Source of the DNA: Bradyrhizobium jicamae
GTDB taxonomy: Bacteria; Pseudomonadota; Alphaproteobacteria; Rhizobiales; Xanthobacteraceae
Reading direction: 5' to 3'
DNA: 64,000 nucleotides
Assembly: GCF_018130215.1 (NCBI RefSeq)
Contig: NZ_JAFCKQ010000002.1
Span: 62,001-126,000, forward strand
Below, in pieces: positions 36,303 to 43,580 of the stretch. The notes beneath the pieces are model-generated. The model was not told where the DNA came from. It did no database searches and saw nothing but the letters and a program-made list of their open reading frames with translations. Positions within the stretch are counted from its first letter, which is position 1, and each line of letters starts with the position of its first letter. The translations under genes and the position numbers were made by a program.

Positions 36303-36391
36303 GACCGCGTCCTCTTCCTCAGTGTCGTCGCCGGCCAGGCTGTTTGAAACGTGAAACGTGATGAAACGTGAATCGGGACCGGTCAGCCCCC

Positions 36392-36506
36392 GGTCATTGC
36401 GAGCGAAGCGACTGTCAGCCGAAGCCTTGGCGAAGGCGGAAGCGATCCATCCCTCCCAAGATGCGGAACGATGGATTGGTTCGTCGCTTCGCTCCTCGCA
36501 ATGACG
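36392..36506 (+). repeat. CATTGCGAGCGAAGCGA palindromic repeat
   Basis: GTCATTGCGAGCGAAGCGA at the left and TCGCTTCGCTCCTCGCAATGAC at the right are inverted arms around about 75 bp that include a GCCTTGGCGAAGGC-type stem. It is a widespread intergenic element of Bradyrhizobium and Rhodopseudomonas as I remember it. It lies downstream of the azoreductase gene, at the 3' end of the large minus-strand cluster. Confidence 0.7.
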
Positions 36507-36528
36507 GCGTCGTCGCAAGGACGACGCC
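36506..36528 (-). terminator. hairpin at the 3' end of the large minus-strand cluster
   Basis: A perfect 9-bp stem GGCGTCGTC/GACGACGCC with a 5-base loop lies 4 bp after the stop codon of the azoreductase gene. It has no U-tract on the minus strand. Together with the adjacent palindromic repeat it could end transcription of the cluster. Confidence 0.4.
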
Positions 36529-36532
36529 GCAA

Positions 36533-37159
36533 TCAGAACCTTCCCGCCATCTCCAGCAGCCGGCGGTGCGCAGAGTCGCGCGCAACGCGGATCGGCTCGG
36601 TGGGGCCGGTGGTCGGACCGATCGGCACGAAGCTGACGTCACTGATGCCGATGAAGCGCAGCACCTCGCGCAGATAGGGCGTTGCCATGTCGATGCGGCC
36701 GCGGTTCATGCCGGTGACGAAGTCGCTGCCGCTGGCGAGGATCACGACAGTCGGACGGTCCTTCAGCAACGGCAGATAGCCGATCGCCGGATCGAAGCGG
36801 AAGGTCAGCCCGGGCTGGATGATGACGTCGAACCACTGCTTCAGCCGGTAAGGAATGGAAAAATTCCACATTGGCGTCGAGATCAGCACCCGGTCGGCGA
36901 GCGACAGGCGCAGCGCGAGGCGCTCGGCGACCGCAAACGCATCGCGCTGCGAGTTGGTGAACGGCTTGCCGTTGATCCGGGCGTATTTGGCCTCCAGCAC
37001 ATAGCCCTCGAATTCGGGCAGCGGATCGCGCCAAAGGTTCATCGCATCGATCTCCCAGTCCGGCCGCGACGTCCGGAACTGGTCGAGAAAGACCCGGGCG
37101 CCGGCCGCCGATTCCGAATCGGCGCGGGGAGAGCAGGCGATGTGCAGCAGCTTCGGCAC
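36533..37159 (-). CDS. azoR: FMN-dependent NADH-azoreductase-like flavoprotein
   Basis: A 208-residue flavodoxin-fold quinone/azo reductase. The FMN-phosphate loop is in LLHIACSPRADSESA at the N-terminus, and the conserved STPMWNFSIPYRLKQWFD segment binds the isoalloxazine ring. I chose GTG 37159, preceded by AAGGGG 8-9 bases upstream. It would reduce quinones, azo or nitro groups with NADH in the cytoplasm. As the last gene of the molybdenum-hydroxylase cluster, 13 bp after the fusion gene, it may reduce a pathway quinone or protect against it. Confidence 0.88.
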   Translation of the reverse strand: MPKLLHIACSPRADSESAAGARVFLDQFRTSRPDWEIDAMNLWRDPLPEFEGYVLEAKYARINGKPFTNSQRDAFAVAERLALRLSLADRVLISTPMWNFSIPYRLKQWFDVIIQPGLTFRFDPAIGYLPLLKDRPTVVILASGSDFVTGMNRGRIDMATPYLREVLRFIGISDVSFVPIGPTTGPTEPIRVARDSAHRRLLEMAGRF

Positions 37160-37172
37160 CGCGTCTACCCCT

Positions 37173-38744
37173 TCAGCCGAGCGCCTTGATGACCGTGTCG
37201 GCATTGGTCACGACGGAGACATTCTGCAGCGCGAAGTTGATGGCGGCGTTGTGCCAGTCGGCATTCATGGTCGAGCAGCAATCCTCCGGCACGATCATGA
37301 AATAGCCCTTGTCGGCGCCGGTGCGCGCGGTGTGCTCGACCGACATGTTGGTCCAGGCGCCGGTGTTGATGATCATGTCGCGGCCGGTCGCCTTCAGGAT
37401 GGTCTCGAGCCTTGTGCCCTCCCAGGCGCTCATCCGCATCTTCTCGACCACGAAATCGCCGGGGCGCGGCTCGAGGCCCGAGGCGGGCGCCGCGCCCCAG
37501 CTGCCGCGCACCAGCGCCTTGCTGTCGACGAGGCCCTCGAACAGCGGCGCATTCAAGGTGACGCCGGGCGCGCCGGGCTCGACGATGAACCAGACATGGA
37601 TGATTGCGACACCGCGGGCGCGGGCGGCCTCGGCGACGCGGCGGACATTCTCGACCACATGCTGCGCGCGCGCATGCGCGGGCGCCCCGGACTCCGCGAA
37701 CGCTCCGCCATCCATGATGACGTCGTTCTGCATGTCCTGGATGATCATCGCGCAGCGCTGCGGATCAATCCGCATCTCGGCGGCGTTGAGGTTCGGCGCC
37801 GAGGTGGACGACGCGGGGCTCGCGTTGCCGCGCCTGCCGCTCATATAGGGCTCGTGCCGCGGGCCTACTTTGGTCGGGATCGCGTAGACCGAATGGGTCG
37901 CGGTCAGGTAGAGCGTGCGAAAATCGGCTCCGCCCCAGGCGAGGTTGGCGACGAGTTCAGGCAGGCGCACCTTGCCGAGCAGGCCGCCATCGGGCGAATA
38001 GACCCAGACGCCGCCGGGCGCGGTGACCCAGACATTGCCGCGCTGGTCGCACTTCATGCCGTCGGGCACGCCGGGCTCGAGCTCGGAGCGGATGCCGGAG
38101 GCGAACACGCGCGGATTGGCGAGCGACCCGTCGGGCGTCACGTCGAAGGCGCGGATCGAGGCCTGCACGGTGTCGTTGACATAGAGGATGCGCTCGTCGG
38201 GCGAGAAGCACAGCCCGTTCGGCTGCTCGAACAGATAGCGGTCGACCAGGAGCTTCGGCGCACCGCCGCCAGGCGGCACGCGGTAGACGCCCTGGAAGCC
38301 GAGCTGGCGCGGCCGCTCCACGCCATAGACCGGCATGCGACCGTACCAGGGATCGGAGAAATAGATCGCGCCGCTCGAATGCACGCAGACGTCGTTCGGG
38401 CTGTTGAGCTCCTGGTTGTCGAAATGCGAGGCCAGCACCTCGCGCCGCCCGTCGGGTCGCTCGCGGATCAGCGACGACGTCGCGTGCTCGCAGACGATCA
38501 GGTTGAGATCGGCATCATAGGTCATGCCGTTGCATTTGTTCGACGGACGCTTGACCTCGACCACGCCGCGCCGCGCGTCCCAACGCCTGCGCACGTCGCC
38601 GGGCATGTCGGAGAACAGGAGGAAGTGATCGAGCGGATGCCAGATCGGGCCCTCCGTGAAATCGAAACCGGTCCCCACCTGGCCGACCGGCGCGTAGGGA
38701 TCGATCAGGTCTTCGAACTCCGTTCGCAGGGTGACGTGGGTCAT
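37173..38744 (-). CDS. SMP-30/gluconolactonase - isochorismatase-like fusion protein
   Basis: A 523-residue two-domain protein. Residues 1-300 are an SMP-30 beta-propeller lactonase with the metal residues Glu31 (TEGPIW), Asn117 (NSPNDV), Asn190 (YVNDT) and Asp228 (VPDGMKCD). A 25-residue linker rich in Ser/Ala/Asn follows, then an isochorismatase-fold domain (325-523) with Asp337 (DMQND) and Lys435 (VVEKMRMSAWEG). The usual nucleophilic Cys is replaced by Ser468 (TNMSVEHTAR). The first domain should open a lactone. The second resembles amide hydrolases (nicotinamidase, N-carbamoylsarcosine amidase), but without the Cys its chemistry is uncertain. It lies 18 bp from the lactonase gene, in the same transcription unit. 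Confidence 0.88.
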   Translation of the reverse strand: MTHVTLRTEFEDLIDPYAPVGQVGTGFDFTEGPIWHPLDHFLLFSDMPGDVRRRWDARRGVVEVKRPSNKCNGMTYDADLNLIVCEHATSSLIRERPDGRREVLASHFDNQELNSPNDVCVHSSGAIYFSDPWYGRMPVYGVERPRQLGFQGVYRVPPGGGAPKLLVDRYLFEQPNGLCFSPDERILYVNDTVQASIRAFDVTPDGSLANPRVFASGIRSELEPGVPDGMKCDQRGNVWVTAPGGVWVYSPDGGLLGKVRLPELVANLAWGGADFRTLYLTATHSVYAIPTKVGPRHEPYMSGRRGNASPASSTSAPNLNAAEMRIDPQRCAMIIQDMQNDVIMDGGAFAESGAPAHARAQHVVENVRRVAEAARARGVAIIHVWFIVEPGAPGVTLNAPLFEGLVDSKALVRGSWGAAPASGLEPRPGDFVVEKMRMSAWEGTRLETILKATGRDMIINTGAWTNMSVEHTARTGADKGYFMIVPEDCCSTMNADWHNAAINFALQNVSVVTNADTVIKALG

Positions 38745-38762
38745 CGCATCGATCCTCCGCGG

Positions 38763-39611
38763 TTACGCCGGGAACCAGTTGCGCTGCGGCAGGCTCTGCA
38801 CGATCGGCCCCGGCACCTGGTCGTGCAGGCGGCCGACCACCGTGCCGCCCTCGATCCTGGCCGGGCGATCATGGACGGGAAGCAGGAAGCGCGAGCTCGA
38901 GAGCAGCTTCTTGATCGCCGCCTTCTCCGCCCGCTTGCTGGTGCCGTGGTTGCCGGTCGTGCGCGGCTCGGCGTCGTGGATTTCGTTGAAGGGGTTCACG
39001 ATCTGGTCATTGAAGTCATAGATCACATCGCCGCAGATCGTCGCAATGCCGTCGGCGGTGTGGACGTGGATGTTCATCGAGCCTTCGGTGTGGGCGTTGG
39101 CCGCCTCGCAATAGACGCCGGGCATCAGCTCGACCGGACCGGTGACCTCGAGGTCGAGGAAGCGCAGCGCGCTCTTGGTGTGCAGGCGATCGATCAGGTG
39201 CTTGATGTCGGGCGCCGGGTATTGCGGATGCATCAGGCCGGAGACCGAGTATTCCAGCTCCTTGCGGTTGAGCACGACGGTCGTGTTCATCGGGAACAGG
39301 TCGTCCTTGCCGGCGTGGTCGATATGCAGATGGGTGTGGCAGACGAAGCGCACGTCGCCCATCCGCACGCCGTGACGTGCGAGCTGGTTCTCGATCATGT
39401 TCTCATGAAACTGGAGGCCGCGCATGCCGAGCGTCTCCATGATCTGGTTGGAGCGATAGCCGGTGTCGACCAGCACGGGATAGGGACCGCCGAGGATCAG
39501 GAAGCCGAGCGTCAGGACGCGACGGGTGCGGCCGCAATTGTGTCCGAGCACGAGGAAGCTCGATTCCAGCTCGATATCGCCATAGTCCAGGATCTTGATC
39601 TCCAATGCCAT
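38763..39611 (-). CDS. metallo-beta-lactamase-fold hydrolase, N-acyl-homoserine-lactonase family
   Basis: A 282-residue MBL-fold enzyme. The dinuclear zinc motif is CHTHLHIDHAG (about residues 110-120), with a second His in AANAHTEGS and Asp in CGDVIYD. Such enzymes (AiiA, AttM) hydrolyse homoserine lactones or gamma-butyrolactone. Inside a catabolic cluster that also has an SMP-30 lactonase and an amidohydrolase, a catabolic lactone or cyclic amide is a more likely substrate than a quorum signal. The protein has no signal peptide. Confidence 0.88.
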   Translation of the reverse strand: MALEIKILDYGDIELESSFLVLGHNCGRTRRVLTLGFLILGGPYPVLVDTGYRSNQIMETLGMRGLQFHENMIENQLARHGVRMGDVRFVCHTHLHIDHAGKDDLFPMNTTVVLNRKELEYSVSGLMHPQYPAPDIKHLIDRLHTKSALRFLDLEVTGPVELMPGVYCEAANAHTEGSMNIHVHTADGIATICGDVIYDFNDQIVNPFNEIHDAEPRTTGNHGTSKRAEKAAIKKLLSSSRFLLPVHDRPARIEGGTVVGRLHDQVPGPIVQSLPQRNWFPA

Positions 39612-39662
39612 CTCGTCCCTCCCAGTTCGCGTTCGTTGCTCGTCTCCTCGCGCGCAGCGTGC

Positions 39663-40553
39663 CTACCGCTCCAGCCGGTAGACCCGCGCAGCCGTTTTGT
39701 TGAAGATCGCCTCTCGCTGCTCGGGCCGCAGCTGCTCCGCGGCGGCGCGGAAGGCACCCACCAGGTCGCGATAGCTGGTCCACAGCTTCTCGATCGGAAA
39801 GTTCGAGCCGAACAGGCAGCGATCGGCGCCGAAGATCGCGACCGTGTCGGTGACGATTTCGGCGATGTGCGCGGGATCGTTGCGGTGGATGAAGGTGCCG
39901 AGCCCGGACAGCTTCGACACCACGTTCGGACACTGCCCCAGCCGCGCCATGCCGGTGCGCCACGCGGCACGCCCCTGCGGCGACAAATCCTCCAGCATGC
40001 CGGCGTGCTGCAGGATGAACATCACGTCGGGACACGCCTCGGCGAGGCCTGCCGCGTCAACCATCTGCGGCGCGAACACCTGCAAATCAAAGCTCCAGCC
40101 GTAGCCGGCGAGATGTCCGACATTGCGCCGGATCACGGGATCGGCGCAGAGGTCGGGACGTGCAGCGAACCGATACAGCTCCTTCTCGTGCCAGTGCAGC
40201 TGCATGCGCACTCCGCGGACGAGCGGATAGCGGGCCAGCCGATCGAGCTGCCGGCGGACATCATCGACGGAGAAGTCGGCATAGGCGACGAGCGCGTGCG
40301 GCCAGCCGTGCTGGTCGGCGGTCTGCTGCACCCAGGCCGCCTCGTCCTCGAACCTGCCGTTCGGCCAGTTGGTCTGGACGTAGACCGAGCCGACGACGCC
40401 GGTGCCCTTGACGTCGTCGAGATATTCCTCGATCGGATAGTCGCGGCGGATCGGCTCGTAGGGACCGAAGATGCGCGGCTGCATCGGGCCGGACAGCCAG
40501 GCGAGATCGGACTTTCGCCAGATGTGGTGGTGTCCGTCGACGATGTCGGTCAC
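39663..40553 (-). CDS. amidohydrolase-2-family hydrolase (lactonase/decarboxylase-like), GTG start
   Basis: A 296-residue TIM-barrel metal-dependent hydrolase. The N-terminal metal motif is DGHHHIW (residues 6-12), a further His occurs in LQHAGML, and the C-terminal FGSNFPIEKLW replaces the usual Asp by Asn, as in part of the family. Relatives open lactones (fuconolactonase, pyrone-dicarboxylate lactonase) or decarboxylate muconate semialdehydes. The GTG start overlaps the stop of the VWA gene (GTGA), so the two are translationally coupled. A ring-opening step after the molybdenum hydroxylase is plausible. Confidence 0.87.
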   Translation of the reverse strand: MTDIVDGHHHIWRKSDLAWLSGPMQPRIFGPYEPIRRDYPIEEYLDDVKGTGVVGSVYVQTNWPNGRFEDEAAWVQQTADQHGWPHALVAYADFSVDDVRRQLDRLARYPLVRGVRMQLHWHEKELYRFAARPDLCADPVIRRNVGHLAGYGWSFDLQVFAPQMVDAAGLAEACPDVMFILQHAGMLEDLSPQGRAAWRTGMARLGQCPNVVSKLSGLGTFIHRNDPAHIAEIVTDTVAIFGADRCLFGSNFPIEKLWTSYRDLVGAFRAAAEQLRPEQREAIFNKTAARVYRLER

Positions 40554-41668
40554 GCAGCTCTCCTTCGTCCAAGCGACAGCAGATGCGCGACGACAGCCGC
40601 GCTCGATCCGCCGTCCACGAGATCATCGACGAAGCGCTGGATCGCGACCAGCGCCTCGGTTTGCGGCCGGAAGCCAGGCGATGTCGCGAGCGGCGTCAGC
40701 CAGCTGACCCGCCAGGCCCGCCGCGACAGTTTTGCGACGGCATCGCGCAGCGCGGCCGGATCGCCGCGCTCGAGGCCGTCAGAGACGATCACGACCGCAG
40801 CTCCGCGGGCATATCCGCCGAACCGCGGCACGGCGAGGAACGCCTGCAGCGCATCGCCGATGCGAGTACCGCCGTCCCAGTCGCTGACCAGGAACGCGGC
40901 GGCGTTCAGCGCCTGCTCCCGGCGCTTGAGCCGCAAGGCACCGGTCACGCGCGTGAGCCGCGTGCCGAAGGTGAAGACCTCGACATTGCCCGCCGACTGC
41001 ACCAGCGCGTGCGCGAGCTTCATGTTCTCCTCGGTGCGCGCCTTCATCGAGCCGGAGACGTCGATCAAGAGCAGGATCTTGCGCGGGCGCTCGCGCCGGC
41101 GCAGGCGGCCGAGCCGCAGCACCTCGCCGTCGTTGCGCACGCTGTCGCGCAGGGTGCGGCGGAGGTCGGCGAACGGGCCGGAGCGGGCGCGCCGCCGCCT
41201 GTGGCCGCGCCGTCGCGGCAATCGTCTTGCAGCCTCGCGCGACAACTGCCGCAGCGGATCGCTGGTCGCGGTCTGGGCGAAACGGCGCTCGACCAGCGCC
41301 TCGGCCCGCGCCGCGGCGAGACCGGACTCGTTGGCCTCGTCCGCGAGCGGCGGTTCGTCGCCGCCGCGGCCCTCCTCCTGCAGGCGAACAGTCTCCTCGT
41401 CCTCGCCCTCGGCCTGCTCGATCGCCTCCGCGCCGCGAAAATGGATATCGAACAGACGGTCATATGTCGGCCGCCGCTCCGGCGGCGGTGCCAGCGTCGC
41501 AAGCCCGGCCCGGCGGATGTGCTCGAGGCTGCGCGGTCCGAGCAGTTCGATTGCCGCCAGGAAACTGGTCGTCTGCTCCGGCGCGACGGAGAATCCGTTG
41601 GCGCGCAACAATGCGACGAAGGAGATGAAGACTCGCGCGGCCCGTGGAAGTTGGAGGTCGTCGCTCAC
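40550..41668 (-). CDS. coxE: VWA domain protein, CoxE-like
   Basis: A 372-residue protein: an N-terminal helical part, a very acidic then arginine-rich middle (residues ~85-175), and a C-terminal von Willebrand A domain with the MIDAS sequence LLIDVSGSMKA and a TFGTRLTR strand. CoxE-type proteins pair with MoxR/CoxD AAA+ ATPases to insert or mature metal centres of molybdenum hydroxylases such as CO dehydrogenase. The GTG start overlaps the MoxR stop (GTGA), and the following amidohydrolase overlaps its own stop. Its place next to a molybdenum hydroxylase supports the maturation role. Confidence 0.9.
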   Translation of the reverse strand: MSDDLQLPRAARVFISFVALLRANGFSVAPEQTTSFLAAIELLGPRSLEHIRRAGLATLAPPPERRPTYDRLFDIHFRGAEAIEQAEGEDEETVRLQEEGRGGDEPPLADEANESGLAAARAEALVERRFAQTATSDPLRQLSREAARRLPRRRGHRRRRARSGPFADLRRTLRDSVRNDGEVLRLGRLRRRERPRKILLLIDVSGSMKARTEENMKLAHALVQSAGNVEVFTFGTRLTRVTGALRLKRREQALNAAAFLVSDWDGGTRIGDALQAFLAVPRFGGYARGAAVVIVSDGLERGDPAALRDAVAKLSRRAWRVSWLTPLATSPGFRPQTEALVAIQRFVDDLVDGGSSAAVVAHLLSLGRRRAA

Positions 41669-42546
41669 GCAGCCGCCTCCGCGATCAGTGCATCGAGACG
41701 CGGAGAGATGAAATGCAGATCCTCTTCGTCCTTCAGCGCCACGCCAATCGACCGCTTGAACGCGTCGGGCCAGCGCGCGCCGCCCCTGTGCAGCAGGGTC
41801 GCGGCTTCCGCCCAGTCGACGGCCTCGGCGATGCCGGGCGCCTTGCTCAACGGCTCGCGGCGGAGCCTGCCGACGGCCGCGACAACGGCCCGCGCCGTGG
41901 CCTCGGCGACGCTCGAGGCTCGCATCATCACGATGCGCGCCTCGCGCTCGGCATTCGGATAGTCGATCCAGTGATAGACGCAGCGCCGCCGCAATGCCTC
42001 GTGCAGGTCTCGCGTGCGGTTGGACGTCAGCACGACGACCGGATGTTCTGCCGCGCGTACGGTGCCGCGCTCGGGGATCGAGATCTGGAAGTCGGAGAGG
42101 AATTCGAGCAGGAAGGCCTCGAACTCCTGGTCGGCGCGGTCGATTTCGTCGATCAGCAGCACCGTGGCATCGGGCGCGCGCAATGCGGCGAGCATCGGAC
42201 GTTCGATCAGGAAGGACTCGCCATAGATGTCGATGCTCTCCTCGCCCGCCTGGCGGATCGCCAGCATCTGACGCGGATAGTTCCACTCGTAGAGCGCGGC
42301 GGCGGCGTCGATGCCCTCATAGCATTGCAGGCGGATCAGCCTGCGGCCGAGCACGGCGGCGATCGCCTTGGCGGCCTCGGTCTTGCCGACGCCCGGCGCG
42401 CCCTCCAGCAGCAGCGGCTTGCCGAGCGCGAGCGAGAGATAGGAGGCGGTCGCGACGCCGTCGTCGGCGAGGTAATAGGCCGCGCGCAGCGCCTTCTCCA
42501 GTGCCTCGGGGCTGTCGATGCCGACGATGTTGCTGCGGACCGGCAT
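41665..42546 (-). CDS. coxD: MoxR-family AAA+ ATPase, CoxD-like
   Basis: A 293-residue AAA+ ATPase: Walker A GAPGVGKTEAAKAIA at about residues 54-68, Walker B VLLIDEIDRAD, sensor 1 in VVLTSNRTRDL. MoxR/CoxD proteins act as chaperones with a VWA partner (the next gene) during maturation of the Mo/Cu or Mo/sulfido site. It begins 9 bp after the stop of the C-terminal molybdopterin subunit gene, so enzyme and maturation factors are made from one message. Confidence 0.92.
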   Translation of the reverse strand: MPVRSNIVGIDSPEALEKALRAAYYLADDGVATASYLSLALGKPLLLEGAPGVGKTEAAKAIAAVLGRRLIRLQCYEGIDAAAALYEWNYPRQMLAIRQAGEESIDIYGESFLIERPMLAALRAPDATVLLIDEIDRADQEFEAFLLEFLSDFQISIPERGTVRAAEHPVVVLTSNRTRDLHEALRRRCVYHWIDYPNAEREARIVMMRASSVAEATARAVVAAVGRLRREPLSKAPGIAEAVDWAEAATLLHRGGARWPDAFKRSIGVALKDEEDLHFISPRLDALIAEAAA

Positions 42547-42555
42547 GTCGTGACC

Positions 42556-43578
42556 TCAGCGCCGCGCCTGCGGTCGCGCGCCGCCCTGCGCCTTGATCGC
42601 GCGCAACACCTTCTCCGGCGTGATCGGCAAATCGTCGATCCTGACCCCGACGGCATTGAAGATCGCGTTGGCGACCGCGGGCAGCACCGGATTGGCGCAC
42701 ATCTCGCCCGGTCCCTTGGCGCCGAACGGGCCGTCGGGCGCGGGACGCTCCAGCACGGCGATATCGTGCGGGCAGATATCGCCGGGACCCGGCATCAGAT
42801 ATTCGACGAAGTCGCGCGGTCCGTGCACCGGATCGGGATAATACGGCTCCGGCGTCTCATAGAGCGCGTGGCTCACGCCCATCCAGGCGCCGCCGACGAG
42901 CTGCTGCTCGACCAGCCGCGGATTCAGCGCGCGGCCGAGCTCGTAGGCCGAGTCCATCCTGACCATGTCGACCTCGCCGGTCTCGTCGTCGACCTCGACC
43001 TCGGCGACGAGGCAGGCATGCGCATAGCATGTCGCCGGCGACATCTCGCCGGTTTCGGGGTCGACGTCGGACAGCGGCACCAGGAAGATGCCGCGGCCGG
43101 AGATCGTCTTGCCCTGCTTGAACTGCGCGGCGATCGCGACGTCCTTGGTCGAGATCGAACGGTGCGGCGCGCCCTTGACATGGATGTTGCCGCGGCCGTC
43201 GGTCTCGAGGTCGGCGGCGTTCACCTCCAGCTCCTCGGCGGCCGCCTCCATCATCACGCCGCGCGCCTCCCGCGCTGCCGCCATGACCGCGTTGCCGACG
43301 CGGTGCGTGCCGCGCGAGGCGAACGAGCCCATGCAGTGCGGCCCGGTGTCGGAATCCGCGGTGTCGACATAGACGTCCTCGACCGGAACGCCGAGCGTCT
43401 CGGCGCAGATCTGCCGCGTCACCGACTTCATGCCCTGGCCGAGATCGATCGAGGACAGCGCCACAGTGAACTTGCCGCTGGGGTTGGAATGCACCAGCGC
43501 CTGGCTCGGATCGCCGCCGAGATTCATGCCGATGGGATAGTTGACCGATGCGATGCCGCGTCCGCGATGCCTTGTCAT
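42556..43578 (-). CDS. molybdenum hydroxylase large subunit, C-terminal half as a separate gene
   Basis: The 340-residue product corresponds to the second half of a xanthine-dehydrogenase/CoxL-type molybdopterin subunit. It starts at MTRHRGRGIASVNYPIGMN, which is inside the protein in normal homologues. It has the QGMKSVTRQICAETLG and DTGPHCMGSFASRGTHRVG segments and the active-site GAKGPGEMC with Glu292 as catalytic base. It has its own AGGAGG ribosome site 8 bases before ATG, and its ATG lies 2 bases after the stop of the N-terminal half (TGA-TC-ATG). The split is therefore genuine rather than a reading error. Nicotinate dehydrogenase of Eubacterium barkeri is a known case of a divided subunit. 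Confidence 0.9.
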   Translation of the reverse strand: MTRHRGRGIASVNYPIGMNLGGDPSQALVHSNPSGKFTVALSSIDLGQGMKSVTRQICAETLGVPVEDVYVDTADSDTGPHCMGSFASRGTHRVGNAVMAAAREARGVMMEAAAEELEVNAADLETDGRGNIHVKGAPHRSISTKDVAIAAQFKQGKTISGRGIFLVPLSDVDPETGEMSPATCYAHACLVAEVEVDDETGEVDMVRMDSAYELGRALNPRLVEQQLVGGAWMGVSHALYETPEPYYPDPVHGPRDFVEYLMPGPGDICPHDIAVLERPAPDGPFGAKGPGEMCANPVLPAVANAIFNAVGVRIDDLPITPEKVLRAIKAQGGARPQARR

Positions 43579-43580
43579 GA

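Noticed and set aside
38763..39611. Quorum-quenching homoserine lactonase
   Set aside because: The motif HxHxDH fits the family, but the gene lies in a catabolic operon between other hydrolases, so a pathway lactone is more likely. Not excluded without assay.
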